A stretch of 64,000 nt of DNA from Neoalteromonas arenosi (GTDB lineage Bacteria; Pseudomonadota; Gammaproteobacteria; Enterobacterales; Alteromonadaceae). Positions 57,497-64,000 of this stretch are shown piece by piece. The notes beneath the pieces are model-generated. The model saw only the letters and a list, made by a program, of their open reading frames with translations, made no database searches and was not told the DNA's origin. Location: NCBI RefSeq assembly GCF_030362855.1, contig NZ_JAUCBP010000007.1:62001-126000 (forward strand), written 5' to 3'. How positions within the stretch are numbered: the stretch's first letter is position 1; the number at the start of each line of letters is the position of its first letter. The position numbers were made by a program, and so were the translations under genes.

Positions 57497-57518
57497 CGGA
57501 AGGCACAAAGGCCCTCCG
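57497..57518 (-). other. Imperfect hairpin between ppiB and lpxH
   Basis: On the minus strand CGGAGGGC and GCCTTCCG pair with one wobble around a six-base loop, ending 10 bases before the lpxH ATG. No T-run follows. It may slow expression of lpxH or process the transcript; chance is not excluded. Confidence 0.35.
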
Positions 57519-57536
57519 TTCAGTGTGCGGCTCGGC

Positions 57537-58028
57537 TTAAGCGACCGAAACCTTTTCAATAATAATAGGTACGGTTGGCACGTCAGCATGCATCCCGTGG
57601 TTGCCGGTTTTGACACCAGAGATTTTATCCAGCACGTCTAAACCTTCAACGACTTCGCCAAACACACAGTAACCCCAGCCACTGGGTGTTGGGCTTTTAA
57701 AATCCAAGAAATCATTGTCAGCGGTATTGATGAAAAATTGTGACGTGGCACTATGAGGATCGTTAGTGCGTGCCATTGCGATGGTTCCGCGCTTGTTCGC
57801 GACACCATTATCAGCTTCATTTTCAATCGGTGCGTTGGTGTCTTTTTGTGTCATATCAGCTTCAAAACCACCACCTTGGATCATAAAGTTAGGGATCACA
57901 CGGTGAAAGATAGTTAAATCGAAGAAACCACTGTCGACATAGGCTAAAAAGTTTTCGACAGTTTTAGGTGCTTTATCAGCAAAAAGTTCTAGCTTGATAT
58001 CACCCATTGTTGTTTGGATAGTGACCAT
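57537..58028 (-). CDS. ppiB: Cytoplasmic peptidyl-prolyl cis-trans isomerase B (cyclophilin)
   Basis: 163 residues from the ATG at 58028 (E. coli PpiB 164); a start at 58049 is in frame but GAGGACA is placed for the shorter one. It catalyses proline cis/trans isomerisation. Cyclophilin motifs: [52 protein letters not shown]. There is no signal peptide, which sets it apart from periplasmic PpiA. A good promoter lies at 58059-58087. It is divergent from cysS and precedes lpxH, as in E. coli. Confidence 0.95.
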   Translation of the reverse strand: MVTIQTTMGDIKLELFADKAPKTVENFLAYVDSGFFDLTIFHRVIPNFMIQGGGFEADMTQKDTNAPIENEADNGVANKRGTIAMARTNDPHSATSQFFINTADNDFLDFKSPTPSGWGYCVFGEVVEGLDVLDKISGVKTGNHGMHADVPTVPIIIEKVSVA

Positions 58029-58058
58029 TAAAGTTGTCCTCAAATTCAAAGTAGGCGC

Positions 58059-58087
58059 AGTGTAACAGCAAACGCAGACTAGACCAA
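58059..58087 (-). promoter_or_regulatory. Promoter of ppiB-lpxH
   Basis: On the minus strand TTGGTC (58087-58082), a 17-base spacer and TACACT (58064-58059), preceded by TGT as an extended -10 and followed by GCGCC. The best complete example of the recurring promoter form. Confidence 0.65.
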
Positions 58088-58122
58088 TGCAGACGTGAAT
58101 TACTGTACTCTTGGCTGCAATT

Positions 58123-58131
58123 TGCTACACT
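58123..58131 (+). promoter_or_regulatory. Candidate cysS promoter (extended -10)
   Basis: TGC before TACACT (58126-58131), then GCGCGCC, 33 bases before the cysS ATG. No -35 at normal distance. Confidence 0.5.
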
Positions 58132-58164
58132 GCGCGCCGAATTTTTTAATAAGGTTGGTAAACC

Positions 58165-59541
58165 ATGTTGCAATTATTTAATACCCGTACGCGCCAAAAA
58201 GAGACCTTTACACCTCGTGTAGATAATAAGGTTGGCATCTACGTGTGTGGTATTACGGTTTACGACCTGTGTCATATGGGCCATGCCCGCACTTACATCA
58301 GCTTTGACATACTTGTTCGCTATCTGCGCTCGCGAGGCTACGATGTTACCTATGTGCGCAATATCACTGATGTCGATGACAAGATCATCAAGCGGGCCAA
58401 TGAAAATAATGAAACGCCCGATCAGTTGACCGAGCGCACCATTGCTATGATGCACGAAGATTTTGCGGCGATTAACTTACTTGAGCCGGACGTTGAGCCA
58501 CGTGTGACAACGCATATGGCCGAAATTATCGCCGTAATCCAGCGTTTGATTGACAAGGGGCATGCATACGTTACCGAATCCGGTGATGTGCTGTTTGAGG
58601 TGGGTACCTTTGCCGAGTACGGTCAATTGAGTAAGCAAGACTTATCGCAGCTAAATGCAGGCGCACGCGTTGATGTGGATGAACAAAAGCGCGATCCGAT
58701 GGACTTTGCATTGTGGAAAGCGGTTAAGCCGGGAGAGCCGAGCTGGTCATCACCTTGGGGCGATGGACGTCCCGGTTGGCATATTGAATGTTCGGCGATG
58801 AATCACAAACACTTGGGTGAGCATTTCGATATCCACGGTGGTGGTTCAGATTTGATTTTCCCGCACCATGAAAATGAAATTGCGCAGTCTTGCTGTGCGT
58901 TTGATACACCGTACGTGAACACTTGGATGCATGCGGGAATGGTGCAGGTCGACAATGAGAAAATGTCTAAGTCATTGGGCAATTTCTTCACGTTGCGAGA
59001 TGTACTGCAACAGCACGATTCAGAAACGTTGCGCTTCTTTTTGATTTCGGCGCACTATCGCAGTCAGCTGAGCTATTCTGAAGACAACATCATTCAAGCC
59101 CGAGGAGGGTTGGAGCGTTTGTATACAGCCTTGCGCGGTGTCGAGCCCAATCCTCACACTGCGAATGATTTTGGCGGCTATTTGGCAAAATTCAATGCGG
59201 CGATGGACGATGACTTGAACATGCCTGAAGCAATTGCAGTGCTGTTTGAAGTAGCGAAAGACCTAAACAAAGCCAAAGCTGAAGACGGCCGTAGCGCTGA
59301 GTTAGCGCACGTATTGGTGCATCTCGGTAGTGTTTTAGGTGTATTACAACTCGCGCCAGAAGCCTACCTGCAAGGTGGCAGCGATGATGACAATGCGGAG
59401 ATTGAAGCGTTGATCAAGCAACGTAATGACGCGCGCGCCAGTAAAGATTGGGCCGCAGCTGACGCCGCTCGGGATGCACTCAAGGCGATGAATATTGAGC
59501 TAGAAGACGGCCCGCAAGGTACGACTTGGCGTCGGATTTAA
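58165..59541 (+). CDS. cysS: Cysteinyl-tRNA synthetase
   Basis: 458 residues (E. coli 461). It charges tRNA-Cys. The class I HIGH-type motif is [13 protein letters not shown], preceded by the zinc Cys in [25 protein letters not shown] is the KMSKS motif; WHIECSAM and [19 protein letters not shown] supply other zinc and active-site residues. The C-terminal helical domain is complete. Its end overlaps the convergent next gene by four bases. Confidence 0.97.
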   Translation: MLQLFNTRTRQKETFTPRVDNKVGIYVCGITVYDLCHMGHARTYISFDILVRYLRSRGYDVTYVRNITDVDDKIIKRANENNETPDQLTERTIAMMHEDFAAINLLEPDVEPRVTTHMAEIIAVIQRLIDKGHAYVTESGDVLFEVGTFAEYGQLSKQDLSQLNAGARVDVDEQKRDPMDFALWKAVKPGEPSWSSPWGDGRPGWHIECSAMNHKHLGEHFDIHGGGSDLIFPHHENEIAQSCCAFDTPYVNTWMHAGMVQVDNEKMSKSLGNFFTLRDVLQQHDSETLRFFLISAHYRSQLSYSEDNIIQARGGLERLYTALRGVEPNPHTANDFGGYLAKFNAAMDDDLNMPEAIAVLFEVAKDLNKAKAEDGRSAELAHVLVHLGSVLGVLQLAPEAYLQGGSDDDNAEIEALIKQRNDARASKDWAAADAARDALKAMNIELEDGPQGTTWRRI

Positions 59542-60572
59542 ATCTCAGTTTGTTTTGCGGCAGCGCGCGCTTCTTTGTGCGCTGCCAGTTCAACCTTCCA
59601 GCGTTTTTCACCTACGTGGTGTTTCACCAGCTCAAGTACTTCATTAACGACTAATAATACTTCCCTGTCCAACGCTTGTTCTTCCTCACTTTCATGGGTG
59701 AGGCCGTGCTTGATGAACTCTTCGATTTGTGCGGCGCTTAGATCGTTGAGTAAGTTGATGATAGATTGCGTCACAATATCGGTGACAGCTGCTTCTAGGG
59801 TGCGTTCGATCGTGCTACCAACAACTGGGACTATCTTCATCGCATTAACGTGAACGTTGCCTCGAATAGCTTTGCCTACACTGTTTAGTACATGCTCGCG
59901 GATCACTTTGCCATGTTCAGGATCCATGATTGATGTGCCCAAATGGTTTAGCGTTGAGGCTGCCCACTGGGTAATAATAGGGCGGCGCGGCATTAAAACG
60001 TCATGGGTGATAGCATCGATGAGCGGTGACCCGGCGGCAATGTCTTTTTGTGCATCCGACAATACTTTAACTACGATTCGGTCGCTGAGCTCTTCCACAA
60101 ACACGTCATAGTAAAAAGCTAAAAAGCGAAATAAAGCCGTTTCGTTTAGGTCGATTATTTTGAATTTATGCAAGCGGTGCAAAATCGAAATGATGCGTAA
60201 AAAACGGAAAATACGAGTTGCAGCCAGCGGTATGCAGCCGACTAAGTCATACCAATGTACGAAGGGAAAAAAGTACCAGCGCAGGTAGGTGTTGCGGACA
60301 ACAGCAGCTATCCAACGCACAACAAATTCGGTCAAAAAGACCGCGATAAACCCCAGCTCAACAAATAAAAAGTTATCGTGCACCGGTTGATAGGCGAGGG
60401 TCATGGTAGGAAAAACATCATACAGCCATGCGAACACTGCATCGGTGCCGTATAGTGCGTCAAACAACAGCCAGAGTAAATTGAAAAACAATACACCCAA
60501 CATGATCATGTCGAGGAATAACCAAGGGGCCTCGTGACTGGCTTTTAGGTTTTCTCGATTGATCTTTAACAC
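59538..60572 (-). CDS. Voltage-sensor-like membrane protein without visible pore
   Basis: 344 residues. Four membrane helices (about 17-40, 68-92, 98-116, 119-139) resemble the S1-S4 voltage sensor of ion channels. S2 has E82 and R86 (FLTEFVVRW), S3 ends [13 protein letters not shown] with D109, and S4 carries R120, R123 and R126 at every third place, then R133 and K136. No S5-pore-S6 follows; instead a helical cytoplasmic region (about 150-344) contains several Asp/Glu-rich amphipathic helices. An ion-transporter annotation would be usual, but the absence of a pore suggests a sensor coupled to a soluble domain of unknown function. It overlaps the cysS end and stands 11 bases after mltD in the same direction. 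Confidence 0.65.
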   Translation of the reverse strand: MLKINRENLKASHEAPWLFLDMIMLGVLFFNLLWLLFDALYGTDAVFAWLYDVFPTMTLAYQPVHDNFLFVELGFIAVFLTEFVVRWIAAVVRNTYLRWYFFPFVHWYDLVGCIPLAATRIFRFLRIISILHRLHKFKIIDLNETALFRFLAFYYDVFVEELSDRIVVKVLSDAQKDIAAGSPLIDAITHDVLMPRRPIITQWAASTLNHLGTSIMDPEHGKVIREHVLNSVGKAIRGNVHVNAMKIVPVVGSTIERTLEAAVTDIVTQSIINLLNDLSAAQIEEFIKHGLTHESEEEQALDREVLLVVNEVLELVKHHVGEKRWKVELAAHKEARAAAKQTEI

Positions 60573-60583
60573 AATAATAAGCC

Positions 60584-62176
60584 TTAACTGGCAACCTCAG
60601 TAACATCAACAATAACCGTTAATTTTTGGCCCGGCTGCAAGTACTTTTGATTGGACAAACTGTTCCATTGCTTGAGTTGAGACACGCGCACTTTAAACTT
60701 TTGCGCAATGCGCGACAGAGAATCACCGCGGCGCACTGTGTAGGTAACCTTGCGCGTGACTTGAGTCAAATGGCGGCTATCGCCGTCTAGCCAAATTACT
60801 AATTTTTGACCGGGCTTGAGCATATCTTTGGGGGCCATGCCGTTCCAGCGAGCAATTTGTGCTGAAGAAACATCGTAGTGACGAGAGAGGTCCCAAAGCG
60901 TGTCGCCAGACGCAACCGTATGAGTTATCTGATGACCCTGGCGCTGTCGACTTTGAATCGTCTCTAAACGCTGTTCGTTGGATAATACATATTCATCTAA
61001 GGAGCGCAGGGCGACCGGAACAAGTAGATGTTGACCGGCACGGATCATATTGCCGTTGAGCCCATTGACCTGCTTTATAACATCGACAGTGGTGTGATAT
61101 TGCTTGGCAATTTTCAGCAGGCTATCGCCTGAGCGAATTTGATGGCGCTCCCAATTTAAGCGCTGTGAGTCGTCCGCTTTGGCTATTGCATTAGTGAATG
61201 TGGTTTGCTTATCAATCGGCAACACCAATTGGTGTGGGCCATCTGGATCGGTTGCCCAACGATTAAAGCCTGGGTTCAGTGCTGAGAGCTCTTTCACTGT
61301 CATGTCGGCAAATCCAGCTGCTACGGCTAAATCAATTTGGCTGTCGACGTCGACTACTGCGATAGCGGGTGAATTATCAATACTGGGCCAGGCAAAATCA
61401 TATTGCTCGTGGTTGCGCAGAATATCTGCTAGCGCCAACAATTTAGGCACATAGGCGCGAGTTTCGCGGGGTAATTCTAGTGACCAAAAATCGGTCGCTT
61501 TGCCGGCACGCTTGTTTTTGCGGATCGCATTGCGCACCCGGCCTTCGCCACTGTTATATGCGGCTAATGCATGCAACCAGTTACCATCAAAAAACTGGTG
61601 CAGATAAGTTAAGTAATCCAATGCTGCTTCGGTGGATGCAATCACATCACGGCGACCGTCGTACCACCACGACTGGCGCAAACCAAATCGTTTACCGGTG
61701 CCTTCAATAAATTGCCACATGCCAGCAGCACTGCCGTGGGAGTAGGCAAAGGGGTCAAAAGCACTTTCCACGATAGGTAAAAGCGCCAGTTCCATCGGCA
61801 TTCCGCGCTCTTCAATGCGCTGAATAATATGATACAAAAATGGCTTGGCGCGCTTTGATACACGACTCATGTAACTGGGGTGGCGTAAGTACCAATTGCG
61901 CTGCGCAACTAAACGGGGGTTGTCAGTCATTTCAAAGGAAAACTGCGCGGCAGCATACATCCATAGGTTAGGTTCAATTTCTGGCTCTACCGGTTCAACC
62001 GGCTCACTTAAATTAAATTCAACGACGTCTACCGGGTGGATGATTTCAACCACTCCCTCGTGCTCAGATACGGCCTCTGGCTCGACTTCGGCAATTGGCT
62101 CAACGGACGCTGTGGTCACGCAACCACCTAAAGTAAGAGATAAAACAATGCCAGCACTGGCGACAACAGACTTCAT
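60584..62176 (-). CDS. mltD: Membrane-bound lytic murein transglycosylase D
   Basis: 530 residues. A lipoprotein signal ends in LGGC (Cys19), +2 Val, so outer-membrane attached. An acidic linker (about 25-68) leads to the SLT domain (about 110-230) with catalytic Glu137 in LALLPIVESAFDPFAYSHGS and AAGMWQFIEGTGKRFGL. Three LysM repeats bind peptidoglycan (about 348-392, 420-465 and 477-525: HQIRSGDSLLKIAKQYHTTV, HTVASGDTLWDLSRHYDVSS, YTVRRGDSLSRIAQKFKVRV). It cleaves glycan strands to 1,6-anhydro ends. gloB lies upstream on the same strand, the E. coli neighbourhood. Confidence 0.94.
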   Translation of the reverse strand: MKSVVASAGIVLSLTLGGCVTTASVEPIAEVEPEAVSEHEGVVEIIHPVDVVEFNLSEPVEPVEPEIEPNLWMYAAAQFSFEMTDNPRLVAQRNWYLRHPSYMSRVSKRAKPFLYHIIQRIEERGMPMELALLPIVESAFDPFAYSHGSAAGMWQFIEGTGKRFGLRQSWWYDGRRDVIASTEAALDYLTYLHQFFDGNWLHALAAYNSGEGRVRNAIRKNKRAGKATDFWSLELPRETRAYVPKLLALADILRNHEQYDFAWPSIDNSPAIAVVDVDSQIDLAVAAGFADMTVKELSALNPGFNRWATDPDGPHQLVLPIDKQTTFTNAIAKADDSQRLNWERHQIRSGDSLLKIAKQYHTTVDVIKQVNGLNGNMIRAGQHLLVPVALRSLDEYVLSNEQRLETIQSRQRQGHQITHTVASGDTLWDLSRHYDVSSAQIARWNGMAPKDMLKPGQKLVIWLDGDSRHLTQVTRKVTYTVRRGDSLSRIAQKFKVRVSQLKQWNSLSNQKYLQPGQKLTVIVDVTEVAS

Positions 62177-62275
62177 ATTGAGCGTACAACCTTCCCTAAA
62201 ATAAAAAGCGAAACAACAAGCACTTCAGTTTACTCTGTTTCGAGTCTTGGCACCAATCGCTGTGTGTTCACGGTT

Positions 62276-63067
62276 TTAGTAGTTATCTTTCCAGCGTCTG
62301 ACCGCAGTGAAAACTGCAAGTTCATCGTCGAGCGTTTGATTGGCGTTTTTTTCTGCGGTTTGTTTAACTTCTATAGAACTGGCTCTGACAAATGGATTAA
62401 CGCGTTGTTGGATACCAATGGAGCTAGGTAACGTGGGTAAATCATTGGCGCGTTGTCGCCTTGCCCACTGCGCATAGTCTTGTAAGTCACCATTGTTTGG
62501 CTCTACATTGAGCGCAAAATCAATATTGGCTAGCGTATATTCATGCGTGCACCACACTTGGGTATTGCTCGGCAGCGCCATTATTTTCGCCAGCGACTGT
62601 TGCATTTGAGCAGGAGTGCCTTCAAATAATCGACCACAACCACAACTGAACAGCGTGTCGCCGCATAAGATCCCACCATGGCCGATATAAGCAATATGGT
62701 CAAGGGTATGACCGGGTACTTCAATGACGTTGAAGGTTAGATCGAGTGCCGGGATAGTGATTGAATCACCTTCGCCAAGATGCTCGGTTAATCCTCGGAT
62801 CTGGCTATTGTTGGGGCCAAACACTGGAATGTCTGGAAACTCCTCACACAGTTTTGCAATTCCACCTGTGTGGTCGGCATGATGATGGGTAATTATTATC
62901 GCGCTAAGAATGAGGTTTCGCTGGCTACAGAAGTCAAGAATAGGTTGGGCATCGCCCGGGTCGACGACCACGCAGCTAGACGCGTTGAAAAACGTCCAAA
63001 TATAGTTGTCAGTAAACGCTGGTACTGGCGTTAACTCGACATTGTCAGGAAGTTTAAGCTGTGACAT
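62276..63067 (-). CDS. gloB: Hydroxyacylglutathione hydrolase (glyoxalase II)
   Basis: 263 residues from the ATG at 63067 (E. coli GloB 251); a TTG at 63091 is in frame but less likely. It hydrolyses S-lactoylglutathione in methylglyoxal detoxification. The metallo-beta-lactamase motif is IITHHHADHTGG; further ligands are in VPGHTLDHIAY, GDTLFSCGCGRLFEGTP and WCTHEYTLANIDFAL. PVPAFTDNYIWTF at the start and the C-terminal NPFVR region fit GloB well. It is divergent from the methyltransferase gene. Confidence 0.94.
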   Translation of the reverse strand: MSQLKLPDNVELTPVPAFTDNYIWTFFNASSCVVVDPGDAQPILDFCSQRNLILSAIIITHHHADHTGGIAKLCEEFPDIPVFGPNNSQIRGLTEHLGEGDSITIPALDLTFNVIEVPGHTLDHIAYIGHGGILCGDTLFSCGCGRLFEGTPAQMQQSLAKIMALPSNTQVWCTHEYTLANIDFALNVEPNNGDLQDYAQWARRQRANDLPTLPSSIGIQQRVNPFVRASSIEVKQTAEKNANQTLDDELAVFTAVRRWKDNY

Positions 63068-63157
63068 CAGGTTAATTCTCTTTCGAGCCAATCTGTGCTG
63101 TACTATAAGGCAAGGTTTACTAGGTAAGCAACGCTTTAACAGGAGTCACTCGCGCGA

Positions 63158-63904
63158 ATGAAAGCCGCTTTAAAGCGAGAGCATTCTGAATATCCCCAGT
63201 CTTGGGCGGCATTGACCAGTGGATTGGCATTACAGCAGATTATTGCGAACGCCTGTGGCCCGAGTCTGCGCATGTGTTTTGGTTATCACTTTTTAAAACT
63301 GGGTAATTTGAGTGCAGAGATCAAGTGTGATGAATGCACAATTAACCACAAAATTGCGATAACTGCTAGACAACAACCTTATTCTTCCATCGTCGCAAAA
63401 GCCACTGATTTACCGCTGACAGAAAATAGCATCGATGCAGTACTGCTGGCCAATGAGTTAGATTTTAGCGCCGATCCACACCAAATTTTGCGCGAAGTCG
63501 ACCGAATTATTACGCCTAACGGCCACGTGATTATCACAGGCTTAAACCCGTTTAGTCTAGATGGTCTGCTACACTTACTCCCCATTAAACGTCGCAGTTT
63601 GTTGGCCAAAGCGCGTTATTTTCGACAAGGCCGCGTAAATGATTGGCTACAATTATTGGGGTTTGAGATTATCGAGCAGCGCAAGCTAGCACATTTCTCG
63701 TTATTTCTGAATCGAAGTAGTGCGCCGATGCGTTGGTTAAACCGTTTTTGTCAGCGTTATTTACCGTGGAGTGGGGCTGCTTATGTGATTGTTGCCCGAA
63801 AACGTGAAATTCCGCTATCCTTAGTGAAGCCATCTTGGCGACTTAAACCGAAATTTTCAGCCGTTGGAGCTAGTGTGCGAGTTGCGAAAGCGACTAAAGC
63901 ATAA
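63158..63904 (+). CDS. Class I SAM-dependent methyltransferase (YafS-like)
   Basis: 248 residues. A methyltransferase core with weakly kept SAM motif: MCFGYHFLKLG in place of the glycine loop, then VAKATDLPLTENSIDAVLLA, the usual motif II/III region, and LREVDRIITPNGHVIITGLN. The position beside gloB is that of E. coli yafS, and size agrees (about 240). The substrate is unknown. The normal glycine-rich motif I being degenerate (CFGYHFLKLG) is odd, though this clade shares it as far as I recall. Confidence 0.75.
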   Translation: MKAALKREHSEYPQSWAALTSGLALQQIIANACGPSLRMCFGYHFLKLGNLSAEIKCDECTINHKIAITARQQPYSSIVAKATDLPLTENSIDAVLLANELDFSADPHQILREVDRIITPNGHVIITGLNPFSLDGLLHLLPIKRRSLLAKARYFRQGRVNDWLQLLGFEIIEQRKLAHFSLFLNRSSAPMRWLNRFCQRYLPWSGAAYVIVARKREIPLSLVKPSWRLKPKFSAVGASVRVAKATKA

Positions 63905-64000
63905 AATGTTATCTCCGGTTGTGAAGAAATTGGTTTGCATGTCGATACAGATAATGAAGATAAAAATCATAAACAATTTGGGTGAGTATACGTTCAATGT
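63905..64000. other. Right edge, no assignable gene
   Basis: A frame opens at an ATG at 63906 and stays open to the edge (31 residues) without resembling a known protein. In related genomes rnhA often follows yafS, but no RnhA start pattern is visible here. Confidence 0.3.

Noticed and set aside
63906-64000. Open frame at the right edge as rnhA
   Set aside because: Only 31 residues are visible and they do not resemble the RnhA start.

Overview
The window looks like ordinary chromosome of a Gram-negative gammaproteobacterium, probably marine. The evidence is synteny and gene content. The block pdxB-asd-fimV-truA-accD-folC-dedD-cvpA-purF combines the Escherichia coli order (pdxB, truA, accD, folC, dedD, cvpA, purF) with the Pseudomonas order (an asd paralogue and fimV before truA). 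fabB/mnmC, epmC/yfcL, lpxH-ppiB/cysS and mltD/gloB are also gammaproteobacterial neighbourhoods. LpxH, several lipoproteins and an outer-membrane barrel show a diderm envelope. The genus cannot be fixed from the sequence. I saw no rRNA, tRNA, CRISPR array, insertion sequence, integrase or phage gene.

Layout. 1-3.5 kb: an S9 peptidase running off the left edge, coupled to an unknown secreted protein, then two small unknown genes. 3.7-9 kb: a GMC alcohol dehydrogenase, a TetR regulator and a fatty-acid pair (dienoyl-CoA isomerase and FadH) with two palindromic operators over facing promoters. 9-14.7 kb: a lipoprotein plus TraF-like barrel pair, then a three-gene unit with an aspartic protease and a thioesterase. 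14.7-19.1 kb: epmC, an NAD-kinase-like gene, yfcL and three tandem FlgO-domain lipoproteins. 19.1-23.3 kb: mnmC, fabB and a Crp/Fnr regulator. 23.3-36.7 kb: a class II aldolase and a hydrolase leading into the long pdxB-purF block, with no trpF or dedA between truA and accD.

36.7-50.4 kb is the main accessory region. It holds a secreted GH17 enzyme, a LytS/LytTR two-component pair, a 1159-residue GH94/GH149-like putative beta-glucan phosphorylase, two GH3 enzymes without signal peptides and a sugar-porter transporter. Together they fit a laminarin/beta-1,3-glucan route with outside cleavage, import of oligosaccharides, and inside phosphorolysis and hydrolysis. The substrate is inferred.

50.4-56.7 kb: a periplasmic binding-protein-like gene, a DUF305 plus beta-propeller fusion, a PhyH-type dioxygenase, miaE, and an XRE/MmyB regulator divergent from a DUF2834 membrane protein with two candidate operators. 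56.7-64 kb: lpxH, ppiB, cysS, a voltage-sensor-like membrane protein with no visible pore, mltD, gloB and a methyltransferase.

A recurring promoter form, an extended -10 close to TGNTACACT followed by a GC-rich run, appears before several housekeeping genes (ppiB, cysS, miaE, cvpA, epmC, truA). TTG starts are supported for truA, the dedD-like gene and miaE. All functions are read from sequence motifs and recalled family features; no database search was run.
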